Part shown: positions 37,082-45,161 of the stretch, piece after piece
How the letters are laid out: each line of letters starts with the position of its first letter
How positions within the stretch are numbered: the stretch's first letter is position 1
DNA from: Candidatus Latescibacterota bacterium
GTDB lineage: Bacteria; Latescibacterota; MWCZ01
DNA length: 64,000 nucleotides
NCBI GenBank assembly: GCA_022706085.1
Contig: JAKJDF010000004.1
Span: 140,306 to 204,305, forward strand
Direction: 5' to 3'
The notes under the pieces: model-generated
Seen by the model: the letters and a program-made list of their open reading frames with translations, nothing else
Databases searched by the model: none
Told to the model about the DNA's origin: nothing
Made by a program: the position numbers and the translations under genes

Positions 37082-38098
37082 ATGAAGATCACCGGCTTCG
37101 AGTTCAAGACCGTCTGTGTGCCGTTCACCTGGGCAATCCAGGAGTACTGGGGATGGACCTACCCGACAACCCTCATCTGGATTCATACGGACGCAGGCAT
37201 AACAGGTGTGGGCGAAAGCAACTCGCTTCGCAGCAACATCACCGACCGGAAAGAAGAGCTGGAGAACACATACGTCGGGAAGGATGTGTTCACGCTGGAT
37301 ATCGCACAGCAGCCTTTTGATATTCAGTGCGCGTTGTACGATATCGCGGGGCAAGCGCTCGGCGTTCCTGTCCATGCACTGATCGGCCGAAAAGTCCGCG
37401 AATCTGTGGAACTCGCCTTCTGGTCCCCTCCGATGCCGCCCGTCGAAATGGCCAGAGAGGCACAGAGGGCAAAAGAACTCGGCTTCCGTGTCCACAAGAT
37501 AAAAGCCCATCGTCCGTCCGACACGTATGAACTGGTGAAACTGATCACGGAAGCGTGTGGACCAGATTACCTTCTGAGGCTGGATCCAAACACGCATTTC
37601 CACGATCTGCCCACCGCGATCCGGATCGCGCGGTCTCTTGAGGGGTTCAATATCGAGGTGTACGAAGACCCGTTCCGGTTCGAGGATATGTCCGACTACC
37701 GCCAGTTCCGGGCGAAAATCGACGTCCCCGTCGCACGCCATCTGGGCTCTCCGCGCGATGTGTTCCTCTGGCTCAAGAACGAAGCCATGGATACGTTCAA
37801 TTGCGGCGGAAATGTCGAAGCCATGAGAACATTCGACGCGATCGCCCGGGGCGCGGGCGTACCCATGTGGGGACAGATGTTCGCGTTTGGCTCCTGCATT
37901 GCCGGCATGTTTGCCGTTCACATCGCGGCAACACTGCCGGCATGCACGATGGCGCTGGACGAGTTGCCACACATACGCGTGGATGACCTCTCCGGCGGAA
38001 GTTTCGTGATCGAGAAAGGGGCCGTAAAAGTCCCTGATGCGCCTGGATTGGGGGTTCAACTTGACATGCATGCGGTTGAGAAATACCGCATCCGGTGA
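37082..38098 (+). CDS. Enolase-superfamily (mandelate racemase/muconate lactonizing-like) protein
   Basis: A 338-residue protein with the capping domain plus modified TIM barrel of the enolase superfamily. RVHKIKAH near residue 150 fits the KxK acid/base motif, LLRLDPN the first metal Asp and EVYEDPF the second metal Glu. The third metal ligand expected in the next strand is not obvious (PVARHLGSPRD), and the usual catalytic His strand reads VPMWGQMF. It may therefore be a sugar-acid dehydratase or racemase with altered chemistry, or a non-canonical member. The ATG at 37082 follows AAAGGAA at a long spacing. It is followed by an epimerase gene 21 nt later, likely one operon. Confidence 0.78.
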   Translation: MKITGFEFKTVCVPFTWAIQEYWGWTYPTTLIWIHTDAGITGVGESNSLRSNITDRKEELENTYVGKDVFTLDIAQQPFDIQCALYDIAGQALGVPVHALIGRKVRESVELAFWSPPMPPVEMAREAQRAKELGFRVHKIKAHRPSDTYELVKLITEACGPDYLLRLDPNTHFHDLPTAIRIARSLEGFNIEVYEDPFRFEDMSDYRQFRAKIDVPVARHLGSPRDVFLWLKNEAMDTFNCGGNVEAMRTFDAIARGAGVPMWGQMFAFGSCIAGMFAVHIAATLPACTMALDELPHIRVDDLSGGSFVIEKGAVKVPDAPGLGVQLDMHAVEKYRIR

Positions 38099-38119
38099 GG
38101 AAAGCGAAAGGACCGCGCG

Positions 38120-38833
38120 TTGAGGGTGGTGGTTGTGGGCGGCTCAGGCAGGGTCGGAACCGGGGTTCTGCCTTACCTCGCCAGCTGGCATGAAGTGATC
38201 AATTTCGATATCAAACCTCCGTCGGTTCCGGCAGGGAGGTACGTCAGGGGATCACTGTTCGACGCGGAACTGCTGGGCCGCGTGCTCACGCGGGCGGACG
38301 GGGTAATATTCATGGCGCTGGGGACATGGCCACCCGAGGTCGACGCCAGTTACGAGATCAACGTTCGGGGTGTGCACTACGTGCTGGAGGCCGCCCGGCA
38401 GGCTGGACTGATGCACGTGGTACATTCGAGTACTGCCTCTGTCCACGACGAATCCAAAGGGAGTTTCCCGGACGAGGAGATGCCTTTGGAACCCCTGCAC
38501 GTGTACGGACTCACGAAAGGTCTCGGAGAAACGGTGTGCAGATGGTTCTGCCGCATGTACGGCATGTCAGTGCTGGCCTTGAGGCTTTTTGCGCCTCAGC
38601 CCTACGAAAATTGGCTCGCGCAGTGCCGAATGAGAATGCCGAACGGATGGACAACGTTTCTTGATACCGCACGTGCGTACGATGCGGCCTTGCGCGCAAC
38701 CTCGCACAACGGGTTCGATGCTGTATTCATTTCCGGAGATTGGACCGGCGCGTACGTGAACTGCGCGAAAGCGAAGCGCCTGCTCGGTTGGGAGCCGCTC
38801 GACCGGTACGATGGCGGGAAGCAAAAGGGCTAG
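38120..38833 (+). CDS. NAD-dependent epimerase/dehydratase (extended SDR), short
   Basis: A 237-residue extended SDR. VVVVGGSGRVGTG is the Rossmann Gly motif, VIFMALGTWPPE follows beta4, VVHSSTASV supplies the catalytic Ser/Thr strand and YGLTKGLGE the YxxxK. It is shorter than the 300-330 residues usual for sugar-nucleotide epimerases, with a reduced C-terminal substrate lid. That suggests a small substrate such as a uronate or sugar lactone (compare uronate dehydrogenases, about 265 residues). The start is a TTG at 38120 with AAAGGA 6-7 nt upstream; no ATG fits. It is probably cotranscribed with the enolase-superfamily gene before it. Confidence 0.82.
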   Translation: MRVVVVGGSGRVGTGVLPYLASWHEVINFDIKPPSVPAGRYVRGSLFDAELLGRVLTRADGVIFMALGTWPPEVDASYEINVRGVHYVLEAARQAGLMHVVHSSTASVHDESKGSFPDEEMPLEPLHVYGLTKGLGETVCRWFCRMYGMSVLALRLFAPQPYENWLAQCRMRMPNGWTTFLDTARAYDAALRATSHNGFDAVFISGDWTGAYVNCAKAKRLLGWEPLDRYDGGKQKG

Positions 38834-38846
38834 TCTGCCGGCTCTT

Positions 38847-39689
38847 TCAGAGCCCGAAAACACGCAGGGCGTTGAGCCTGGTGATCTTCTCGAACGCCAG
38901 CTTTGAAATGCGTTTGTTGTCCCGTGCTTCTTTCAGAAACGGAATCACATCTATCGGCTGGACATACCGGCACACGTCCGTTCCAAAAAACAGTCGGTCC
39001 TGAAACCTCTCGAGGAAGGCGTAGCCGAACGGAAGATCGCGGGTGAGTGCGTTGTAGGCACTTCCCGCAGAGAGGTCGGCATAGAGGTTCGGGAACGTTT
39101 CCATCAGGCGCGGCATTGCTCCGCCCGGCGTGATGGGTCCCTTCGGATAACTGCTGAACTGATCGTCTGTTACGTCACCTGAGATCTCTGCCCAGAAGTG
39201 CTGCGCGTGCCCGACGAAAACCGTCTCCGGGAACATCCTCAACGTGCGCTCAAAACGAGGGAAGCCCTTTTCATCCACATTCCGGAACCCGTCAATGTGG
39301 TAGATCACCGGCATGCGCAGTTCGCCGCAAATTCGGTACACTCGCTGCAGAGCCGGGTCGTCTATCGCAAGCCCGCTCATGGCCTCGCCGTATGCTTTGC
39401 ATCCTCTATCTCGGTAATCCGTCAGGCGTGCGCGAAGGATCCGGCTGTTATCACCGGTTCCAACGCGCGGGTCCACGTTGCAGCCGGCGACAAACCGGTC
39501 CGGATATTTCCGGGCGACACGCATGACATATTCGGTGGTGACATAGTAGTGCGCCTCTTCCGGGCTTTCGATCGGCAGAAGAATCGCTTTTTCGATCTCG
39601 TTCGCATCCATGAATCGGAGCAGGTGCCGAGGGGTGAGGGGTTTTTCTCCAACATAGAGTTTCCCGATATGCATATGAACGTCTATCAT
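38847..39689 (-). CDS. Amidohydrolase-2 family metal-dependent hydrolase
   Basis: A 280-residue amidohydrolase-2 type TIM barrel. MIDVHMHIG gives the HxH ligand pair, VIYHIDG and VFVGHAQHFW the barrel histidines, and LFFGTDVCRY the conserved Asp. Family members hydrolyse or decarboxylate small cyclic or aromatic acids and lactones. Near an SDR and an enolase-superfamily enzyme a lactonase role is plausible but unproven. The ATG at 39689 is preceded by AGGAG at 4 nt; the longer frame lacks support. It converges with the SDR gene, 13 nt apart, over a 6-bp hairpin (38840-38854) that overlaps its stop codon. Confidence 0.85.
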   Translation of the reverse strand: MIDVHMHIGKLYVGEKPLTPRHLLRFMDANEIEKAILLPIESPEEAHYYVTTEYVMRVARKYPDRFVAGCNVDPRVGTGDNSRILRARLTDYRDRGCKAYGEAMSGLAIDDPALQRVYRICGELRMPVIYHIDGFRNVDEKGFPRFERTLRMFPETVFVGHAQHFWAEISGDVTDDQFSSYPKGPITPGGAMPRLMETFPNLYADLSAGSAYNALTRDLPFGYAFLERFQDRLFFGTDVCRYVQPIDVIPFLKEARDNKRISKLAFEKITRLNALRVFGL

Positions 39690-39803
39690 GGCTCCTGTTC
39701 CGTCTCCACCGATCGCCTGTTCCGGGCTACCCCTTGGCATTGTCTGCCACTTTTCGCTCTTTCAAATTAGCAACTGGGAGTCGCAAACCACAGGGATGAA
39801 AAC

Positions 39804-41120
39804 ATGGCATTGGTGGAACTCGTCCGCGAAGCGGGAGTGGTGGGCGCAGGCGGCGGCGGATTTCCAACCCACGTGAAACTGGCGGGGAAAGCTGATACCG
39901 TCATCGCCAACGGAGCGGAATGCGAGCCGCTCCTCCATAAAGACGCCGCGGTAATGGAACGCGAGGCCGCCCGCGTCGTCGCCGGAATGCTTGCCACTAT
40001 GGAGGCGGTCGGGGCAACGCGTGGTATCATAGGCATCAAGAGGAAAAACTCACGGGCAATACAAATGATCACCGCTGCCAGCGCCGGCCAACCGGTCTCG
40101 GTGCACCTTCTCGGCGACTACTATCCCGCGGGGGATGAGTACGATCTCGTGTTCGAAACAACGGAACGCCTCATTCCGCCTGCCGGTATCCCGCTCAACG
40201 TGGGTGCGGTGGTGTGCAACGTAGAAACCTTCGCGAACATCTCGAGAGCAGCGGAGAACCTGCCGGTAACGGAAAAGACCGTCACCATAGGGGGCGCGGT
40301 GCGCTCTCCCGTAACCCTTACGGTGCCGGTGGGGACTTCGTTCCGTGACGTGCTGGAAGTGGCGGGCGGGCCGACCACCGATGACCCTGTCCTGTGCCTT
40401 GGCGGGCTCATGATGGGAACGACGTCAGACGATCTGGACACTCCTGTTCTCAAAACAACGACCGGCGCCATCGTCCTTCCGCGCACTCACCACATCGTCC
40501 AGCGCAAACTGAAGCCTTGGGCGCATCAGGCGAAGATCGGGAAATCGGCGTGCGATCAGTGCCGCTTCTGCACGGAAATGTGCCCGCGCTACCTGCTGGG
40601 CTACCCGGTGGAGCCCCACCGCGTAATGCGGAGTCTCGGGTTCACTGCAACGGACAGAAAACTCCTTGACGAATGGGCCGCCTTGTGTTGCAGTTGCGGA
40701 CTTTGCACGCTGTATTCCTGTCCCGAAGAGCTTTTCCCGAAAGAGGCGTGTGACGCGTCCAAGGACGAACTGCGGAAAGCTGGTCTCAAGTGGGCCACAC
40801 AATCTCAGGTGCGTCCTCACCCCCTTCGTGATGGGCGGCGTATTCCGATCCGCGCGCTCATGAGAAAACTGGTTGTAGAGGAGTTTGATCACCCGGCTCA
40901 CTGGGAGGATCTGAGCGTAGACCCCGTCCGCGTAACCCTACCGTTGAAACAGGCGGCCGGTGCACCAGCATCCGCCGTGGTCAAGTCGGGCGACCATGTG
41001 AAGAAAGGTCAACTGATCGGTCGCGCACCCGAGGGCGCCCTCGGCGCAAACCTGCATGCTTCCGTTGAAGGGATAGTCACCGTCAACGAGGCAAGTATTG
41101 CCATTCAGAGGACAAAATGA
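39804..41120 (+). CDS. PduS-like RnfC-related flavo-iron-sulfur protein (microcompartment electron transfer)
   Basis: A 438-residue protein of the PduS/RnfC group. GVVGAGGGGFPTHVK is the NADH/flavin-binding Gly loop, followed by an SLBB-like region (VTIGGAVRSPVTLTVPVGTSF). Two Cys-rich segments, ACDQCRFCTEMCPR and CCSCGLCTLYSCPEE, would hold [4Fe-4S] clusters, and a barrel-sandwich tail follows (VVKSGDHVKKGQLIGRAPEG). In the propanediol microcompartment PduS reduces cobalamin and docks on shell protein PduT. Here the next gene is PduT-like and overlaps the stop (ATGA), so the partnership is preserved. The ATG at 39804 has AGGGA 8 nt upstream. No cobalamin enzyme is in the window. Confidence 0.9.
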   Translation: MALVELVREAGVVGAGGGGFPTHVKLAGKADTVIANGAECEPLLHKDAAVMEREAARVVAGMLATMEAVGATRGIIGIKRKNSRAIQMITAASAGQPVSVHLLGDYYPAGDEYDLVFETTERLIPPAGIPLNVGAVVCNVETFANISRAAENLPVTEKTVTIGGAVRSPVTLTVPVGTSFRDVLEVAGGPTTDDPVLCLGGLMMGTTSDDLDTPVLKTTTGAIVLPRTHHIVQRKLKPWAHQAKIGKSACDQCRFCTEMCPRYLLGYPVEPHRVMRSLGFTATDRKLLDEWAALCCSCGLCTLYSCPEELFPKEACDASKDELRKAGLKWATQSQVRPHPLRDGRRIPIRALMRKLVVEEFDHPAHWEDLSVDPVRVTLPLKQAAGAPASAVVKSGDHVKKGQLIGRAPEGALGANLHASVEGIVTVNEASIAIQRTK

Positions 41121-41668
41121 GTGAGAAAGCGATCGGATTGATAGAGCTCTCCAGTATCGCGGCCGGCTTCCAAACCGCGGACGCGATGCTCAAAGCCGCC
41201 AGGGTGCGCCTCCTGCTTTCCCGCAGCATTTGTTCGGGCAAATACATGGTTCTTGTCGGGGGCGAAGTGGGAGCAGTGCAAAGCGCGGTTGAGGCGGGGG
41301 AGGCGTCCGCAGATGGCTGTCTGGTGGACAGGTTCATTATTCCCGGTGTGCACGAAGACGTGTTCGCGGCGCTCGGGCGCTCCACCATCCCGACGATTGG
41401 CGAATCTCTTGGCATTCTTGAGGCGTTCAGCGTCGCATCGCTGATCGAGGGGGCTGACGCTGCCGCAAAGGCCGCGAGAGTCACCCTTGTGGAGATCAGG
41501 TTGGCCATGGCGCTGGGAGGGAAAGCCTTTGTCACTATGACGGGTGATGTCGCCTCCGTACAGGCGGCTGTGGAGGCGGGCAAGGCCCGCATCGGCGAAG
41601 CAGGCATGCTGGTGAATGCAGTGGTTATCCCACGCCCCCACGAGGACGTCTACCGCGAAACCGTTTAG
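41117..41668 (+). CDS. PduT-like trimeric tandem-BMC microcompartment shell protein
   Basis: A 183-residue protein made of two BMC domains (residues 1-90 and 95-183), each with the typical I(G/L)LIE...A...(A/G)AD...AA.V and later HEDV pattern. The first has AIGLIELSSIAAGFQTADAM and SRSICSGKYMVLVGG. The Cys at about residue 39 matches the pore Cys that binds a [4Fe-4S] cluster in PduT. Such pseudohexameric shell proteins are thought to pass electrons through the shell. The start overlaps the PduS-like stop by 4 nt. No hexameric or pentameric shell gene is visible, so shell completion depends on genes elsewhere. Confidence 0.93.
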   Translation: MSEKAIGLIELSSIAAGFQTADAMLKAARVRLLLSRSICSGKYMVLVGGEVGAVQSAVEAGEASADGCLVDRFIIPGVHEDVFAALGRSTIPTIGESLGILEAFSVASLIEGADAAAKAARVTLVEIRLAMALGGKAFVTMTGDVASVQAAVEAGKARIGEAGMLVNAVVIPRPHEDVYRETV

Positions 41669-41802
41669 GACGCCGTCTTGGGAGAGCATCTCCACGCACT
41701 CGGGTGCCGCAGGGTAGGTCTGAGCATTTATCTATTTGCGAGAGAAAACGATAGCGCGTTTCATTTCCGAAGACACACGAACGGGAAAGTGAGTAGGAGG
41801 GT

Positions 41803-42477
41803 ATGCAGAAAGAGAACGGCACCCCCGACACCGGGACAGGCAGGCACGTCTCGGTGAAAATCTGCGGGGTCCGCACCCGTCACGATGCATTGCTTGCCGC
41901 TGAACTGGGCGCCACGTATGTGGGGTTCGTGTTTGTCAGGAAAAGCCCGCGCTATATCGACCCGGCGGAAGCTGCAGAAATCGTGCCTGCGTTACCCGAG
42001 GGGGTTGTTCCCGTAGGGGTTTTTGCCAATCAACCGAGAGACAGGGTGCTCGACATAATATCGACGACAGGTGTCAAAGTCGCGCAGTTAAGCGGTCTGG
42101 AATCCCCGGAGTACTGCGACAGCATGGGCAAATTCGGCGTGTTCAAAGCGTTTCACGTTCGGCCGCCGTTTTCCTTTGAGAACCTGGAACCGTACCACGT
42201 CAACATGTTCGTGCTCGACACGTACGTGCCGGGCAAAAATGGAGGGACGGGCGAAACTTTCGACTGGTCTCTCGCGATTCCGGTCGCCAGAAAGACACGT
42301 GTAATGCTTGCGGGGGGACTCACTCCGGCGAACGTTGCCGAGGCGGTGGAAACCGTTCGGCCGTACGCAGTGGACGTGAGCAGCGGCGTCGAATCGAGTC
42401 CGGGCGAGAAAAGTCCGCACCTCATGGAAGCGTTTTTCCAGAGCCTGCACGACGCGGGCTACCAGACCGGTCGCTGA
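41803..42477 (+). CDS. trpF: Phosphoribosylanthranilate isomerase
   Basis: A 224-residue (beta/alpha)8 enzyme. VKICGVRT holds the catalytic Cys of beta1, and FVRKSPRYID, GVFANQ, VAQLSG, FVLDTYVPGKNGGTGETFDW (the phosphate and catalytic Asp region), MLAGGLTPANV and VDVSSGVESSPGEK complete the family order. It converts N-(5-phosphoribosyl)anthranilate to CdRP in tryptophan synthesis. It stands apart from other trp genes, at the head of a long plus-strand run. The ATG at 41803 has GTAGGAGGG immediately upstream. The 134-bp gap before it has no recognisable attenuator or leader peptide. Confidence 0.95.
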   Translation: MQKENGTPDTGTGRHVSVKICGVRTRHDALLAAELGATYVGFVFVRKSPRYIDPAEAAEIVPALPEGVVPVGVFANQPRDRVLDIISTTGVKVAQLSGLESPEYCDSMGKFGVFKAFHVRPPFSFENLEPYHVNMFVLDTYVPGKNGGTGETFDWSLAIPVARKTRVMLAGGLTPANVAEAVETVRPYAVDVSSGVESSPGEKSPHLMEAFFQSLHDAGYQTGR

Positions 42478-42489
42478 CAGCCCGCCGTG

Positions 42490-42981
42490 ATGCCTGTCAG
42501 CGCCGATTCTCCAGCGTCGCTTCCAGAAGATGTGATCACGTATGTCTCTCATCCCTGGCGCGAGGACTTCCGCTTTCGGCGGTGGTCCCTCGTAAGCGCC
42601 ATGGTCGGGGCATCAGTGCTCGCCGGTTTTGGGTTCGCGAGCCCGGGTACCGGCCTCGGGGCTTTCGGGTTTCTTTTTCTGAGCCTTTCTCGGTATTTTT
42701 TACCTACCTTATACGAAATCAATCCGCGCGGCGTGCATGACCGACATCTCGGGGTAAATCGATTCCACCCCTGGACGCGTTTCAAACGTGTCGCGTTGCG
42801 TCGGGACGGTGTTTTCCTGGGAACATTTCCGCTGCCGAGACATCTGGATGCATGGCGCGGACTGTATGTTCGCACCTCCGGAAACCGAGAGCAGGTATAC
42901 GCCTTTGCCAGAGCACACATCCCGCTGGAAACGCCTCCGCGAGAGCGTCAGATATGCTCTGGCAATGCCTCCCCCGCTTGA
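42490..42981 (+). CDS. Two-helix membrane protein, possibly PH-like
   Basis: A 163-residue protein. Two close hydrophobic segments (SAMVGASVLAGFGFA and LGAFGFLFLSLSRYFL) are followed by a soluble part with YEINPRGVHDRHLGVNRFHPWTRFKRVALRRDGVFLG. That layout resembles small bacterial proteins with a membrane hairpin and a PH-like beta domain. The function is unknown. The ATG at 42490 is used, with a GTG one codon before as alternative; the ribosome-binding site is weak. It overlaps the next small gene by 17 nt and sits 12 nt after trpF, inside a long co-directional run leading to the MutL-like operon. Confidence 0.6.
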   Translation: MPVSADSPASLPEDVITYVSHPWREDFRFRRWSLVSAMVGASVLAGFGFASPGTGLGAFGFLFLSLSRYFLPTLYEINPRGVHDRHLGVNRFHPWTRFKRVALRRDGVFLGTFPLPRHLDAWRGLYVRTSGNREQVYAFARAHIPLETPPRERQICSGNASPA

Positions 42982-43330
42982 GTTGTCTCCCGCGGATAGA
43001 GAGGTCCTCGCGAAAGTAGCCTCCATGCTCGTGAGGCGGAGACTCGGTTCTCCCGCACTCATGGTTCTGGAGATGTCCCGGCCGATAAACTTCGTCGCAA
43101 GCCAGTTTCTGGTGTTCATGAAACCATTCGCTACGGCGCTCTTGAACACGACCGAGTACGAACGTTTTGTGCGCATACTGGAACACCGCGAGGGCATAGA
43201 CGCGCTTGTGCAGGCGATTGCACGCGGCACCGAGAACGGGGCGGCGACCGTGCAGAAAAGGCAACCGCCTCCGCGGGTCTCGAGCGTCGGTTGCGGTGAC
43301 AACAAAACTCACGTGGAATCAACAGGTTGA
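42965..43330 (+). CDS. Small conserved-looking helical protein, unknown
   Basis: A 121-residue protein, largely alpha-helical, with no membrane segment or signal. The central stretch LEMSRPINFVASQFLVFMKPF followed by YERFVRILEHREGIDALVQAI looks conserved and resembles small helical proteins I associate from memory with operons of this type, but I know no name for the family. The ATG at 42965 overlaps the previous stop by 17 nt; the frame extends upstream, but only inside the preceding gene. It ends 17 nt before the MutL-like ATPase start, which suggests it belongs to that operon. Confidence 0.55.
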   Translation: MPPPLELSPADREVLAKVASMLVRRRLGSPALMVLEMSRPINFVASQFLVFMKPFATALLNTTEYERFVRILEHREGIDALVQAIARGTENGAATVQKRQPPPRVSSVGCGDNKTHVESTG

Positions 43331-43347
43331 AAGGCGCAAAGGAATTT

Positions 43348-45144
43348 ATGCAGCAGGAACGGGACCTGAACGTTGTTATCGCAACAGACTGCGGCAGCAC
43401 GACGACGAAAGCAATCCTTATCGAAAAGGTGGACGGCACCTACCGGCAGACATTCCGCGGGGAGGCTCCGACCACCGTCGAGGCCCCGTTTGAAGACGTT
43501 ACGAGAGGCGTTCTGAACGCGATCCAGGAAGTGGAAGAACTGAGTGGGAGGAAAATACTGGAGGGCGAACGCATCATCACTCCCGCAGAAGGGAACCGCG
43601 GGGTGGACATCTACATCTCGACGTCGTCTGCTGGCGGCGGATTGCAGATGATGGTCACGGGGGTGGTGAAGTCCATGACGGGGGAGAGTGCTCAACGGTG
43701 TGCGCTCGGCGCCGGCGCCATCGTCATGGACGTACTCGCGTCGAACGACGGCAGGCTCCCTCACGAGAAAATTGAACGGATCCGTCAATTGCGCCCCGAT
43801 ATGGTGTTGCAGAGCGGTGGAACGGACGGAGGAACTGTCTCACACGTGGTGGAACTGGCGGAGTTCATCGCGGCCGCCGATCCCAAACCGCGTTTCGGAA
43901 CGGGGTTCAAGCTCCCCGTGATATATGCGGGAAACAAGAACGCGATCGATGATATCCAACGAATTCTCGGGGAGAAAACCGCGCTTACCATCACCGAAAA
44001 CATCCGTCCAACGCTGGAAAAAGAAAACCTCATGCCGGCGCGGCACAAAATTCACGATCTGTTCCTCGAACACGTAATGGCCCAGGCACCCGGCTACAGG
44101 AAGCTGATTTCCTGGTGCGGGGCCGACATCATGCCGACCCCCGGTGCGGTAGGCCTGATCATGCAGACAATCGCCCGCAAACAAGGCATCAACGTCGTCG
44201 GTGTGGATATCGGCGGCGCCACAACAGACGTGTTCAGCGTGTTTGACGAAGTGTTCAACCGCACGGTGAGCGCAAATCTCGGTATGTCGTACAGCATTTC
44301 GAATGTTCTGGCCGAAGCCGGACTCGAGAACATCGCGCGCTGGATACCATTTGACATAGATGAAGGTGATTTGCGCAACAGAATCAAAAACAAGATGATA
44401 CGTCCAACGACGATCCCTCAACTCCTTGATGAACTGAAACTTGAACAGGCAATTGCGCGTGAAGCCCTTCGGCTGGCCTTCATACAGCACAAGCAGCTCG
44501 CAGTGGGTTTGAAAGGCATCGCCAAAGAACGGACTCTTTCTGACGTGTTCTCCCAGGAACGCGATGGCAGCCTGATCAACATGATGGAGCTGGACCTGCT
44601 GGTCGGCTCCGGTGGCGTTCTCAGTCACGCGCCGAGGCGGCAACAATCCATGCAGATGATGATCGACGCGTTCCAGCCGGAAGGCGTCACTCGCCTTGCG
44701 GTGGACAGCATATTCATGATGCCCCATCTAGGCGTGCTGTCGACTGTCAACGAAACCGCCGCCACTGAGGTGTTTGAAAAGGACTGCATGATATACCTGG
44801 GCACCTGCGTGGCGCCGCGAGGAAAGGGGAAAAAGGGCAGCCAGGTCCTTTCGTTTGAAATGGAGTTCCAGAACGGACGTCGGGAACACGGCACAATGGA
44901 TGTCGGCGACTTGAGACATTTCCCGCTGGGCTTGAACGAAACGGCGAAGCTCCGGGCAAACCCCGCCAAAGGCTGGGATCTCGGATACGGGTCAGGCAAA
45001 CCCGTGGAGGCTGTGATCCACGGGGGAGTCGTCGGCATCGTGCTCGACACGCGCGGCAGACCCATCCAGTTCGCGGCTGATCGTCCGGCGCAAATCGCCG
45101 ACACCGTCCGCTGGAACAAGGCAACTGATCAGTTTCCCATCTAA
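43348..45144 (+). CDS. MutL/GlmL-like ASKHA-fold ATPase
   Basis: A 598-residue protein of the glutamate-mutase L (MutL/GlmL) family within the ASKHA (actin/Hsp70/sugar kinase) fold. VVIATDCGSTTTKAILIE is the phosphate-1 motif, NVVGVDIGGATTDVFSVF phosphate-2 and LLVGSGGVLSHAPRR the adenosine motif. Classical MutL neighbours the cobalamin-dependent glutamate mutase subunits, perhaps as a reactivase; no mutase gene is present here. Instead it heads a run of membrane-protein genes. The ATG at 43348 with AAAGGA 5 nt upstream is preferred over a TTG at 43327. It is predicted cytoplasmic. Its client in this operon is unknown and may be the membrane complex encoded downstream. Confidence 0.85.
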   Translation: MQQERDLNVVIATDCGSTTTKAILIEKVDGTYRQTFRGEAPTTVEAPFEDVTRGVLNAIQEVEELSGRKILEGERIITPAEGNRGVDIYISTSSAGGGLQMMVTGVVKSMTGESAQRCALGAGAIVMDVLASNDGRLPHEKIERIRQLRPDMVLQSGGTDGGTVSHVVELAEFIAAADPKPRFGTGFKLPVIYAGNKNAIDDIQRILGEKTALTITENIRPTLEKENLMPARHKIHDLFLEHVMAQAPGYRKLISWCGADIMPTPGAVGLIMQTIARKQGINVVGVDIGGATTDVFSVFDEVFNRTVSANLGMSYSISNVLAEAGLENIARWIPFDIDEGDLRNRIKNKMIRPTTIPQLLDELKLEQAIAREALRLAFIQHKQLAVGLKGIAKERTLSDVFSQERDGSLINMMELDLLVGSGGVLSHAPRRQQSMQMMIDAFQPEGVTRLAVDSIFMMPHLGVLSTVNETAATEVFEKDCMIYLGTCVAPRGKGKKGSQVLSFEMEFQNGRREHGTMDVGDLRHFPLGLNETAKLRANPAKGWDLGYGSGKPVEAVIHGGVVGIVLDTRGRPIQFAADRPAQIADTVRWNKATDQFPI

Positions 45145-45161
45145 CCCCTGCAAAGGCATCT

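Noticed and set aside
37037..38071. Minus-strand frame opposite the enolase-superfamily gene
   Set aside because: Antisense to a gene with visible active-site motifs; composition typical of a shadow frame.
38840..38854. GGCTCT-TTC-AGAGCC hairpin at the convergent SDR/amidohydrolase ends
   Set aside because: Only 6 bp, no T-run on either strand, and it overlaps a stop codon. Not enough for a separate terminator call.
41669..41802. Possible trp attenuator or leader peptide before trpF
   Set aside because: No run of Trp codons and no pair of alternative hairpins was seen.
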